Source: Owenia fusiformis
Taxonomy: Eukaryota > Annelida > Polychaeta > Sabellida > Oweniidae
Assembly (NCBI GenBank): GCA_903813345.2
Contig: CAIIXF020000010.1
Span: 37,253,425-37,313,424 of the forward strand
DNA: 60,000 bases
Reading direction: 5' to 3'
A program made the position numbers and the translations under genes. How positions within the stretch are numbered: the first letter of the stretch is position 1; each line of letters starts with the position of its first letter. Below, piece by piece: positions 47,926 to 59,600 of the stretch. A model generated the notes under the pieces. That model saw nothing but the letters and a program-made list of their open reading frames with translations. It was not told where the DNA came from and searched no databases.

Positions 47926-48179
47926 AGTCATATTCTTATTTTAGACTTGAGTTCTCATTGTAGACTAGAATTCTTAATGAAGTTAATCTCATTTCATCCT
48001 CTTAATTTGAGTTTTTATTAAAGGCATGGATTCTTGACAACGCAGGAGTAAACCACATATCCAATTTGGTGATAAACTTTTCATGTCTCATAAGAAGCAA
48101 GCAAGCTGAATGGGGTCAACATGATACATTCTATTCAAGTAAAATGTAGCTTTTATCCTTGATGCTTCACAGCTGATTA

Positions 48180-48622
48180 TGTTTCACACTACAGCTGATT
48201 GCACTGAACCTACAGCTGATTGCACTACAACTGTTTACACCATAACTACAGTTGTTTACACAGTAATTACAGTTGTTTGCACCATAGCTACAGTTGTTTA
48301 CACTGTAATTACAGTTGTTTGCACCATAGCTACAGTTGTTTACACTGTAATTACAGTTGTTTGCACCATAGCTACAGTTGTTTACACAATAATTACAGTT
48401 GTTTGCACCATAGCTACAGTTGTTTACACAATAATTACAGTTGTTTGCACCATAGCTACAGTTGTTTACACAGTAATTACAGTTGTTTGCACCATAGCTA
48501 CAGTTGTTTACACTGTAATAACAGCTGTTTATACCATAACTACAGTTGCTTACACTGTAATTACAGCGGTTTACATTGTTACTACAGCTGTTTATTCTGT
48601 AATTACAGCTATTGCAGTTGTA
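48180..48622. repeat. 21/42-bp tandem repeat downstream of the CRTC stop
   Basis: About 20 copies of a 21-bp unit, alternating two versions (ACAGTTGTTTACACTGTAAT and ACAGTTGTTTGCACCATAGC) as a 42-bp higher-order unit. It starts about 90 nt past the CRTC stop codon on the minus strand, so it probably lies in the 3' UTR. All frames on both strands look open or Cys/Asn/Tyr-rich because of the period of 21; these are not genes. Confidence 0.93.
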
Positions 48623-48712
48623 AAGGACTGTATCGAGCACAATATAACACAGCTACAATATGTTTTATAATATATACTACAAAAGCCCAACATAGGCCTA
48701 TACGTCATAATA

Positions 48713-51700
48713 TTATAACCGATCAAGTCGAAATGAGTCCTCTGTTGCAGGGTCTGCAACTAAGCTAGGGTCCGTTAACATCTGAAGACCATCTAGATCC
48801 AAGGGGTCTAGACCCACTTTTAGGGCTTCGTCCGAGGGGAAGAAATTGTCTGTGTCAAATGAGTCCACTGAGATCATGGCATTTCCTAAATCTTTGGCAA
48901 AGTCTTGCCGCATGTTGCTTATCAGCGTCTCATCAGCACCTGCAATCAAAGCAATGTTCCTAAATCAGGATAAAACTGTGCTTACATTGGGGACTATATA
49001 TGCATCTCATCAGCACCTACAATCAAAGCAATGTTCTTAAATCAGGATAAAACTGTGCTTACATTGGGGACTATATATGCATCTCATCAGCACCTACAAT
49101 CAAAGCAATGTTCTTAAATCAGGATAAAACTGTGCTTACATTGGGGACAGTGTTTTTCCTAAGCAAATATAAATCACAGGACCAATGGACTGGCAATATC
49201 AAAATTTCAACCAGTCCAGGCTAAGCATTATCAGTCATCTGGACCTGTAACTTCTGCTACATCACAGGTCCAAGTGAAAACCAACCAGTCCTTAAAATAT
49301 TAAAGTTACTTCGAATTCAGAACTATATGTATTGGCACTTACCTAAAGGATAACTACGTATGATTTACATGTATACCAAGAAAGAAATTTAAAAAATTAA
49401 TGCAGGAACCGGAAATTACTTTTGCTACACTGGACGAAAACAAATGTAGTTTGTATCTTCACCCGGGATTGTTTAACCTCCATTTATCCTACTCTATCAA
49501 TTTATGAATCCCCATATAATTTCTCGTTATAATTATATTTATTTAATAGTTAGTGGACAGTAATGAAGTCCCAGTGTTGGAATTCCCGGTTAATTTGCTT
49601 CCATAATCAGAAATTTTACATCGAACGAAATACCATATGGTCACTACCCACAATTCATTTCGACCAATCAGAAAACAGTTTTTCGAAGTTATTGATAGAT
49701 TATGCTACGCAATTTATCCTCGTTTGCAGACCTGAAACTCAAAAAATATTTCAAAAAATCCTGTCTGTTTTAAAGATTTTCGATGTGATAATGAGTAAAA
49801 TCTTGAGTAAATGAAGTTCAACGATCGGACTGATGTTTGAGGTAAGACTTTGGTGCATATCTTAGCCATCGGACTTGGACGGTCTTGTGGACTGGTTGGT
49901 TGGAATAAATCGTCAGTCCCGGGTCAACATCATCGGAGATGTCCCATGGTCCGACGCTTAGGAAAAACACTGATTGGGGACTATATATGCATCTCATCAG
50001 CACCTACAATCAAAGCAATGTTCTTAAATCAGGATAAAACTGTGCTAACATTGGGGACTATATATGCATCTCATCAGCACCTGCAATCAAAGCAATGTTC
50101 TTAAATCAGGATAAAACTGTGCTTACATTGGGGACTGTATATGCATCTCATCAGCACCTGCAATCAAAGCAATGTTCTTAAAAGAGGATAAAACTGTGCT
50201 TACATTGGGGACTATATATGCGTCTCATCAGCACCTACAATCAAAGCAACATATAATGTGCAGCAAGAGTTCATAATTTGTAACCACTGAGTATAATATG
50301 AGTAAAACTAACATTTGAGTTGAGTTTAATTCCAAAAATATTTCTCTAATATGTATCACTTAGAACCAGATGAATTGAATAATAATATTCATTTTCCTGA
50401 CAGATGCAATAACAAATAAGAGAACATTGACTTTGACCAACAGGAAATTATCTCTATAATTAAGGATCTTGACCCCTCAAAAGCAAATTGTCCAGATGGA
50501 GTTACAATAAAAATGCTCCAGCAATGCAGGAATACTATTTCTGTGCCACTTAATTTACTTTTTCATAAAATTTTGACCACAGGTAATTTTCCCCAGAACT
50601 GAAAATTAGGGGATATCTGCCCAATATTTAAAAAGAATAATAAGAATGACATAAGAAATTATAGACCTATATCTCTTCTCAGTATTACTTCCAAAACATT
50701 TAATTGAAAATAACTTATTGTATAAATACCAGTCCGGTTTTTTGAAAGGGCACAGCAATGAGTTACAACTGTTAGCCATCCAAAACCTAATTTGGCGCAA
50801 TTTTAGCGACGGCAATGATACACGTGCAATTTTTCTGGATATTTCGGCCGCGTTTGACCGTGTCCCCCATTACCTTCTTCTAAAAAAGTTGAAAGCGTAT
50901 GGATTTTCAGGAAACTTATTAGTTTTTCTAAAATCTTATTTGACTGATAGGAGTGTCAAAGTAACTGTGAATGGCAAATGTTCTGACACCTCTCCTAGCA
51001 ACTACATAAACTGTTCTGTGCCTCAGGGAAGTATTCTTGGACCTTTGATGTTTATCCTCTATATAAACGACTTACCGGACAACCTGACCTCAGAGTGTTT
51101 TATTTATGCAGACGACACCTCCCTCTTTGTACCTACTTCCCCAAACAATCCGCAGTCTCATATACAAATTCAAAATGATCTAAAAAAATCGAAGCCTGGT
51201 CTAAACAGTGGAAACTAGATTTTAAACCAGAAAAGAGCAGAGAAATGACCTTTTCTAAGAAAAATAATCCAATCTATCCACCAGTTATCTTAAATGATAA
51301 ACAAATTGAAAAAACTGACATTCATAAACACCTAGGCTTCATTTTTGATAAAAAATTAAGTGGGTCAGCACATATAAATTCTACCTGTGCAAAAATCCAA
51401 ACAGCTCTTAACCCCTTAAAAGCACTTAAGGGTAAACTAAAATCAAAACAATTAATATACAGCTTATATTCAGTCCTTATTTGATTATTGTGATATCCTT
51501 TACGACTGTGCTCCTATTTGTGACCTTAACAGACTTGACAGTCTCCAGTACCAAGCTGGTCTAATAGTCTCTGGTGCTCTCCCAGGCTCCAGCACTTCCA
51601 AAGTACTTAACATTTTGAACTGGTCCACCTTAACTGAGAGGAGGATCCTCCACTTTAAAACAATTATGTACAAAGCCGTGAACGATTTAACACCTATTTA

Positions 51701-54700
51701 TATCTCAGATATATTTAGGCCATTCATAAACCCTCAAACAAGATTGTTAAGGAAACCTCGAGATTTCACTATCCCTATTCACTATCCACATAAGTCTCCA
51801 ATATACAAAATGATGAACCTATGGAATGATCCAGGATCTTTTCCCTTGGAACAAAAGCTCTTGCCAACTATTGCATCTTTTAAAAGAACACTTAAATTAA
51901 ATTTGTTCCCTGGTGTTGTTTCAACTATTTGTTTAAAATTAACTCGTCAACAAGAACTTTATCTGAATAGAGCCAGGGTAGATTTAATTTTAAAAGCTCA
52001 GCTCAAAGCCCACAATTGGAGCTCAATTGAGTCATCAAATTGTTTATGTGGTTCCCCTGAAACTTTTCCCCACTTCTTTTTCAAATGCCCTCTGAAACAA
52101 CAACAAAGAAATAAATTAATAACAGATACTTTAGGGATATATGGGGACTTATTAACTCATTTCAGAACTCAGCAAGACAAAATTCACTTTTTTCTTTTTG
52201 GGGATCCATCATTAACCCAATTAGAAATGGATAATCTATTTTCACTGGTTGCGAATTATCTCATTGAAAACACAACCAGAATCTAAATATTTTCCTGCCT
52301 ATGACCTGTTTCCATTTTTCAACATACTACCCCCCCCCCCCAGGATATCAGCAGCCCTCCTATCTTTTGTTTCATTGCAAGGCATTCTACCATTTACAGG
52401 TGACATCCAGGTTAAGATGAATATTGTACTTTATTGTTTATTTATATAAGGGGACATCTAATGCTTACAGCGCTTTGCCCCTTGTAATTGTATCTAAATG
52501 ACTTGTGCTTACAATAAATATGAAAGATGATAAAAAAACTGTATATGCATCTCATCAGCACCTGCAATCAAAGCAATGTTCTTAAATCAGGATAAAACTG
52601 TGCTTACATTGGGGACTATATATGCATCTCATCAGCACCTGCAATCAAAGCAATGTTCTTAAATCAGGATAAAACTGTGCTTACATTGGGGACTATATAT
52701 GCATCTCATCAGCACCTGCAATCAAAGCAATGTTCTTAAATCAGGATAAAACTGTGCTTACATTGGGGACTATATATGCATCTCATCAGAACCTGCAATT
52801 AAAGCAATGTTCTTAAATCAGGATAAAACTGCTTACATTGGGGACTATATATGCATCTCATCAGCACCTACAATCAAAGCAACGTATAATGTGCAGCAAG
52901 AGTTCATAATTTGTAACCACTGAGTATAATATGAGTAAAACTAACATTTGAGTATAATGTTAGCAAACACATATGAGTGTAATGTGCAGCCAGAGGGCAT
53001 AATTTGTAACCACTGAGTTTAACATCTTACCAGTGAGTATAATGTCGGGTATAGTGTTATTCTTCGGCGATTCCATCCCCTGCGGGGTCATCGGGCTGTT
53101 CATATTAGGATGGGGGGACTGGGGTGAGGGGTGACTGGGGGGAAAAAATTGTTGATGTTGGTGGTATTGTTCCTGGTCGAGGGGCTGGCCAATCCCACCC
53201 CCTGAGACAGTTCCCTGAACCTGTCCCCCACCTCCAGGTACACTCCCCTGAAGCTGAGACTGTGTGAACGACATCTGAGAGTTGTTGTAGTTCATATTTG
53301 ATATACTTGTGATCACATTGTCCTGCAACTAGAAACATGCAATATAAATTTAAATTATTAAGTGATTTATTTATTTCATTGATAAACATGCAAATAATAA
53401 ATGAATTAAGATAAATAAATGTTCATAAAATATTCCTGCTTAGAATATCAACGGCAACTATAGCTTTAACTAATCAAATGAAGGCAAAATCCTTTTATCT
53501 TTGAATGGTGAATTGAAAAATGATTCTGTCAAATGGCGGTTATATAAGATATTAAATTATGATTATGCAAAGCTTTGAAGGCAAGGCCTTAATCATGGAT
53601 TTTGAAAAAGGAGGAACTTATAAAAGACTCTACACATTAAATGAGAATAAAGAAGAATTAAGCATACCACGAAATTCTGTTGAAATTGATGCTGAAGTGC
53701 ATCAGTTTGTAGGGCATCAGTTTGTTGTTGCTGCTGCTGTTGATCTAAGTAGTAGTTATCTAGCGTATTCTGAAAGTTGGCAGGGTCTCCCCCATTACTC
53801 TGTGGGGCAGAAGTCCCGGGAGATTGTGCTGGAGAGTAGTGCCCCGGGGAGAGGGGACCGGGGGAAGTTGGTGACTGGCATTGTTGTTGAGAATCTGGGG
53901 TTCCTGTATTCCTGTAGTGAGTCATAGATGGCTGGAATAGAAATTCACATTAAATTAATGGCAATTAGATTCAAAATTGATCTAATTGAGATACTCAGCT
54001 TATTTATCATGTATGAGTTACATATGTACTGTATATATCATGTATGAGTTACATATGTACTGTATATATCATGTATGAGTTACATATGTACTGTATATAT
54101 CATGTATGAGTTACATATGTACTGTATATATCATGTATGAGTTACATATGTACTGTATCTATCATGTATGAGTTACATATGTACTGTATATATCATGTAT
54201 GAGTTACATATGTACTGTATATATCATGTATGAGTTACATATGTACTGTATATATCATGTATGAGTTACATATGTACTGTATATATCATGTATGAGTTAC
54301 ATATGTACTGTATATATCATGTATGAGTTACATATGTACTGTATATATCATGTATGAGTTACATATGTACTGTATATATCATGTATGAATTACATATGTA
54401 CTGTATATATCATGTATGAATTACATATGTACTGTATATATCATGTATGAATTACATATGTACTGTATATATCATGTATGAATTACATATGTACTGTATA
54501 TATCATGTATGAGTTACATATGTACTGTATATATCATGTATGAGTTACATATGTACTGTATATATCATGTATGAGTTACATATGTACTGTATATATCATG
54601 TATGAGTTACATATGTACTGTATATATCATGTATGAGTTACATATGTACTGTATATATCATGTATGAGTTACATATGTACTGTATATCATGTATGAGTTA

Positions 54701-57700
54701 CATATGTACTGTATATATCATGTATGAGTTACATATGTACTGTATCTATCATGTATGAGTTACATATGTACTGTATATATCATGTATGAGTTACATATGT
54801 ACTGTATATATCATGTATGAGTTACATATGTACTGTATATATCTCTTACATAAATTCATTATTGAGCAATACACTTTAGTGATACTTCTTACATTCTAAT
54901 AAGTATTCAATGAGTAGGCTGCTAGAATACATCTAGTGGATATAAAATATGTACAGTGCCATCTATGGGTATGTACAGTGACACCTATAGGTATGTACAA
55001 TGCCATCTATAGGTATGTATAGTGCCCTCTATAGGTATGTACAATGCCATCTATAGGTATGTACAATTCACTGACTAAAGTCCTGCTATTTGTTGAATTT
55101 GAAGAAACAATGGGGAAATTATTTGGCAACACTAACAATACAACATTTTAAAGCAATACATCATTTAAAAGCAATACATCATTTGAAAGCACCCAAAAAG
55201 GAATACATGACTTCAACTAAATATAATATTCGTGCAGTGAATAAAAAATGTCAAGTTAACATAACAGGGAATAGGACCAGTGGCCCCTATGCTTGCAAAT
55301 GATAGCATGTCAACCATGTCAGTAAAAATGCAAATTATATAGGTTGCAGTTATATTATAGTTAATACAGCTTGAAATGTTTTTGTTCAAAAGAGACTCAG
55401 ATGTGTCAAATTGGTGCCTCAAGGCTTTGTTAGCCATACTGCTGTACTGTATGACCTCATCTCTGAATTTCAGAAAGATTGGTTGGCAAAAGGAGGGACT
55501 TATAAATGACAAAAGCACCATTTGATATATACATGATGATGAATTCGTTGGTGAATGATATTCAGAAGACAATTTTTTTTAATTTTGAGCCTCATTCCTA
55601 AGGTACTCCATCCTAAAGTACTTCAAACTTTGACTTCTTGCTACTTTGAGAAAAAGATTATTTGATCATTACTATCTAACAGCTAAATAGCTGACCATAT
55701 CAGATAAAAATGTCAAAATTGTGAATCTAAAATATGTTTCAGTACCTGCTTTTGATTATTTACATTGGACTCTATTATGTTAGAAAGGCCATTTTGTTGT
55801 TGTTGTTGTTGACGCTGCTGTTGTTGTTGTTTTTGCTGCTGCTCCAGTAATTGTTGTTGTTTTTGTTGTAAAAGGTATTTTTGTTGGAGCATTTGGTACA
55901 TGATAACTTTTGGCGTGAGTTGGCCGTTGTCAGGAGCCTACAGTGAGCACAACACAACATTCATGCTGGTTACTATGGCAACATTATTCAGTGATCTCCC
56001 GGTTGTCAACCAGATATCAAACTTGCAAATGTGCTAGAATTCTCAAAAAACAATATTTTTATTCTTGTTATTTTTACTGGTTAAATGTTGGCAAGACCAC
56101 TGAGTTCTAGAGCTGAGTCAGATACATGGTTACAGGTTGATCCTGGCCTAATCCAGATAGGTCTAGGTTGATTCTGGCCTGATCCAGACTGGTACAGGTT
56201 GATTCAATCTTGCCTAATCCAGACTGGTACAGGTTGATCCTGGCCTAATCCAGATAGGTCTAGGTTGATTCTGGCCTGATCCAGACTGGTACAGGTTGAT
56301 TCTGGCCTAATCTAGATAGGTACAGGTTGATTCTGGCCTAATCCAGATAGGTCTAGGTTGATTCTGGCCTGATCCAGACTGGTACAGGTTGATTCTGGCC
56401 TGATCCAGATAGGTACAGGTGATTCTAGCCTGATCCAGACTGATTCTGCCCTGATCCAGATAGGGACAGATTGATCTCTTAAATTTTATTTTTCTGTTCT
56501 GGATTCAAGCCAGTGAAATCTGTCAGCTTGATCTGACCTGAAGAGGTAGTAACCAAGGTTACCTGACACATCTCTAGGATCTCATAGAACATCATCAAGC
56601 TACACAATATCAACATCAAATAAGTGTTATGAAGAGGAGGGGCTCTAGTCCCATGATTGACAAAAGAGGGAGGAACTAGAATAATGACCATTACAGAAGA
56701 TGGGGGATTGAACCAATGATTCAAAAGAGAAGGGAGGGAGGTACTGGAACTATGATGGATGGAAGTTTGAACCAATGATTGACGATGAAGGAAGATCTAG
56801 AACAATCATTGAGAGCGTCATTTTACTATCAAGTTTTCATTATCGAATGTATTGTAGTCTCTAGAATCATTGTTATTTATTCAACATTTTTGATAATTAC
56901 CTATGGCAGAATAAGCACTTAACTGTACCATTCAAAGCCTATAATGTCTTCAATAGAAGCAAGGGAATCATGGGGGCTCTTTTCCTCCTCTTATAACAAA
57001 TAAAGTGAGATAAAACAAGGACTATATATAAAAATACATAAAATCAATACATGCTTAATAAAGTGTCACTGTCACAAAGTGTCATTGTCATAAAGTGTCA
57101 CTGTCACAAAGTGTCACTGTCATAAAGTGTCATTGTCACAAAGTGTGACTGTCATAAAGTGTCACTGTCACAAAGTGTCACTGTCATAAAGTGTCATTGT
57201 CATAAAGTGTCATTGTCATAAAGTGTCACTGTCATAAAGTGTCATTGTCACAAAGTGTGACTGTCATAAAGTGTCACTGTCACAAAGTGTCACTGTCATA
57301 AAGTGTCATTGTCACAAAGTGTCACTGTCATAAAGTGTCACTGTCATAAAGTGTGACTGTCATAAAGTGTCCATGCCACTTATACCCATTACCAATTGTC
57401 ATTGCATGGTTTTCTTATATTTCTATATAATCTTGATTCTAATATGATACATGACATTGACGATGATGATGTCACAATAGCTAGAACAACTGATTTTGGT
57501 CTATATTGGAGGATGTATGACCGCTAAAATTCCTAAATGCAAAAAAATTCTTGTCTGTTTATCATATTAGAATCGTAACAAAGACCTCGATTTTATGATT
57601 TATGTCAAATATATGACCTCAAATCTAATTTTGGCCATTGCCAAAGACCTACGCGATTTCAGTCTTTTAACAAATAAACGGAATAAACTTTTTGGTGATA

Positions 57701-59028
57701 TACTACACCTTAAATCATACAATCTCAATATTCATTCCTTTAATAGGCCATAAATTTATATTTCCATAATTTTGTTTTCCATGGCAACAGATGAAAGACA
57801 ATGGCGACTTCTCAACTCGTAAGTTTTTGCAAATGGTTATAAAATTGTGACAATTTGTTACAGCCACTGTAACATCAATGCCCAATTTAGGTCACAAAAT
57901 ATGATGACTATAACAAATTGTCAACACATTCTGGTGGCATCATATTAAAAAAAATTAACAACTGTAAAAGTACATCTAATACAATACATGTACATGTACT
58001 AACAATAGCACATAATAAAAAAATAAAACCTGATTTTGAGGGATTTTAAAAATAGTGTTACAATATTGATTATGTGACGAGTGTGGTCTTACCTGCATTG
58101 GCCGGCCTATCTGTGTTGGGCTGTTCATAGGTTGGCCTATCTGTGTTGGGCTGTTCATAGGTTGGCCTGGGGGGCTTGCCATTGACTGTTGACTAAGATC
58201 TATTACTAAAGGACTACTTGGTCCTGTACTAGTCTGACGACGTCTTGTTCCAGGACTTTGTTGCTGTTGTTGTTGTTGTTGATGTTGGCGCTGTGCCAAA
58301 CTTATATGATGCGCTGCCGTGGGTGATAAATTCTGGGGGCTTCCTACTGGGGCATACTGCTGGTCCTCAGCATCCAGGGGGGTGGTTAGAGGGGGTGGGA
58401 AGTGAAGGTTTGTTAAATCAGGCAGAGAACCAGTGTTGTTTGATATAGGAATATGTGTTCCGTTGTCCTGTTCTGTTGTAGGGTAGATACTAGAACGAAA
58501 ACATGACATCATCAACATTTAACTTAGAATTAGACAAAAAATTTGTCCTAGTTCCAAAACTTAGGGCAACATTTGATACAAGGCCATTGTATCATGAAAG
58601 CAAAGTATGAAAGCAAATATCATATCACCCCTTTCACTCTTTCATTAAAATTCACAAAGCAGAAATGGTTGTATTTAACATGGTCAAAATCCAGAAAAAA
58701 ATTGCATCATCCAAAATGGAAATTTTCTAATCAAAAATGGTGGCAAAATTATTTTAAAATCAATAAGCATATGAAGTTTACTGTTAAGCTTACTGCTTAC
58801 CTAATTAACACTAGAACATCAGGCTGACATATTATAAGACTTTATTCTTCAATCTTGAAGTAAAACCCCATGGGCTCTACATCTGGTACTTTGACAACAC
58901 AATGTCAGTCCTTTATATGATGATGTGCCAAAGCTTAACGTGTACAAAAGTAACAAACCCATCACTTACTTGATACCAGGGACTTCACAAGATTTCGGCC
59001 GTGATGACGACTGCTGAATTAACTGTTG
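48713..59028 (-). CDS. CRTC: CREB-regulated transcription coactivator (CRTC/TORC), 3' six exons found
   Basis: Coactivator that binds CREB and moves between cytoplasm and nucleus under SIK/calcineurin control. Exons found (minus): 59028-58970, 58489-58093, 55937-55746, 53931-53668, 53322-53031, 48939-48713; 476 codons, all phases consistent. The N-terminal CREB-binding coiled coil and SIK-site exons lie beyond the window. Diagnostic blocks: [11 protein letters not shown] joined to [32 protein letters not shown] then [12 protein letters not shown]; and the C-terminus FFPSDEALK...[14 protein letters not shown] then [15 protein letters not shown], almost the same as vertebrate CRTC1. The middle is Gln-rich (55.7-55.9 kb, 53.7 kb and 58.2 kb) and Ser/Pro-rich, as in the family. 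Introns carry many tandem repeats and two inserted elements. Single gene copy per invertebrate genome is usual; I infer orthology, not a vertebrate subtype. Confidence 0.95.
48926..49147 (-). repeat. 77-bp splice-acceptor array, block 1
   Basis: The first unit is the real acceptor of the last CRTC exon (minus strand TTGATTGCAG|GTGCTGATGAGA). Two more copies follow in the intron, each with the same acceptor region and 12 nt of exon, then TGCATATATAGTCCCCAATG. Interrupted by the hAT-like element. Confidence 0.92.
49140..49980. mobile_element. 825-bp non-autonomous hAT-type element with 8-bp target duplication
   Basis: Element 49148-49972 begins CAGTGTTTTTCCTAAGC and ends with its exact reverse complement GCTTAGGAAAAACACTG. 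It is flanked by the 8-bp direct repeat ATTGGGGA (49140-49147 and 49973-49980). CAGTG ends and 8-bp duplications are characteristic of hAT transposons. No transposase frame. It sits inside the 77-bp acceptor array in the last CRTC intron, so it arrived after the array had formed. Confidence 0.93.
49973..50323 (-). repeat. 77-bp splice-acceptor array, block 2, with 70-bp flank
   Basis: Four copies (exon-like part at about 49988, 50065, 50141 and 50218), followed by a non-tandem flank containing ATAATGTGCAGCAAGAGTTC and GAGTAAAACTAACATTTGAG. The same flank occurs again at 52881-52951. Confidence 0.9.
50324..52533 (+). pseudogene. 5'-truncated, broken LINE (CR1/L2/Jockey-like reverse transcriptase)
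   Basis: Non-LTR retrotransposon in antisense orientation to CRTC. Recognisable blocks in order: a [13 protein letters not shown] motif near 50480; NYRPISLLS near 50658; [11 protein letters not shown] near 50830; [20 protein letters not shown] near 51015-51075; the catalytic YADD near 51105; [15 protein letters not shown] near 51330; and a C-terminal region with [17 protein letters not shown] near 52040. The reading frame is broken by in-frame stops and frameshifts (for example a stop near 50600, a shift near 51190 and a stop at 51482), and the endonuclease domain is missing. The 3' part has a poly-C tract (52329-52341), AATAAA near 52514 and a short A-rich tail (GATGATAAAAAAA). It splits the acceptor array. 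Confidence 0.88.
52534..52951 (-). repeat. 77-bp splice-acceptor array, block 3, with 70-bp flank
   Basis: Five copies (exon-like part near 52547, 52624, 52701, 52778 and 52855), then the flank also seen at 50251-50323. One unit has the exon part changed to CATCAGAACC. It ends 80 nt before the CRTC exon at 53031-53322. Confidence 0.9.
54001..54843. repeat. 31-bp tandem repeat in a CRTC intron
   Basis: About 27 nearly identical copies of a 31-bp unit containing TATATATCATGTATGAGTTA and CATATGTACTG. A GAATTACA variant occurs in four adjacent units (54.38-54.49 kb), indicating local spread. Confidence 0.96.
54945..55075. repeat. Short tandem repeat, about 22 bp
   Basis: Around six degenerate copies of GGTATGTACAGTGCCATCTA with AATGCC, ACACCT and GCCCTC variants, in the same CRTC intron. 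Confidence 0.8.
55076..55745. other. CRTC intron sequence
   Basis: Nothing recognised apart from a short direct repeat AAAGCAATACATCATTT near 55150. Confidence 0.4.
56135..56475. repeat. About 31-bp tandem repeat in a CRTC intron
   Basis: Around ten degenerate copies of GGTTGATTCTGGCCTGATCC followed by AGACTGGTACA, with a GATAGGTCTA variant that tends to alternate. Confidence 0.9.
56476..57054. other. CRTC intron sequence
   Basis: No gene, RNA or regular repeat recognised. A few loose copies of GAACCAATGATTGA-like words occur at 56.64-56.79 kb. Confidence 0.4.
57055..57372. repeat. 16-bp tandem repeat in a CRTC intron
   Basis: About 20 copies of CATAAAGTGTCACTGT with T/C variation, alternating CATAAAG and CACAAAG forms. 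Confidence 0.95.
57373..58092. other. CRTC intron sequence next to the Gln-rich exon
   Basis: Nothing recognised; the donor of the adjacent exon (CAG|GTAAGA on the minus strand) is at its right end. Confidence 0.4.
58490..58969. other. CRTC intron sequence
   Basis: Short intron between the [11 protein letters not shown] exon and the SLPDLTN exon; acceptor TTTTCGTTCTAG and donor GTAAGT on the minus strand. An open frame on the + strand (58573-58827) has no support. Confidence 0.5.
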
Positions 59029-59039
59029 CTGAAAGGGAA

Positions 59040-59600
59040 ACAAGTTAATTTGAAAAAGTACTAAGGAAAGTCCTATTGCCAATAAGTTAATTTGAAAAAA
59101 TACCAAGGAATGATGTCCTTTGTCAACAAGTTAATTTGAAAAAATACTAAGGAATGATGTCCTATTGTCAACAAGTTAATTTGAAAAAATACTAAGGAAT
59201 GATGTCCTATTGCCAACAAGTTAATTTGAAAAAATACTAAGGAATGATGTCCTATTGTCAACAAGTTAATTTGAAAAAATACTAAGGAATGATGTCCTAT
59301 TGTCAACAAGTTAATTTGAATAAATACTAAGGAATGATGTCCTATTGCCAACAAGTTAATTTGAAAAAATACTAAGGAATGATGTCCTATTGCCAACAAG
59401 TTAATTTGAAAAAATACTAAGGAATGATGTCCTATTGTCAACAAGTTAATTTGAAAAAATACTAAGGAATGATGTCCTATTGTCAACAAGTTAATTTGAA
59501 AAAATACTAAGGAATGATGTCCTATTGCCAACAAGTTAATTTGAAAAAGTACTAAGGAATGATGTCCTATTGTCAACAAGTTAATTTGAAAAAATACTGT
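59040..59600. repeat. 45-bp tandem repeat beside a CRTC acceptor
   Basis: About 12 copies of a 45-bp unit containing CAACAAGTTAATTTGAAAAA and GGAATGATGTCCTATTG. It begins 12 nt upstream of the exon at 58970-59028. On the minus strand each unit supplies a T-rich stretch ahead of the real CTTTCAG acceptor. The long minus-strand open frame across it (INLLAIGHHSLVFFQ repeats) is an effect of the 15-codon period. Confidence 0.95.

Noticed and set aside
48167-48768. Three overlapping open frames of 157-182 codons on both strands, Cys/Asn/Tyr- or Thr/Val-rich
   Set aside because: They are produced by the 21/42-bp tandem repeat, whose period is a multiple of three, and lie downstream of the CRTC stop codon.
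53559-53927. A plus-strand open frame of 122 codons
   Set aside because: Antisense shadow of a CRTC exon with CAG repeats.
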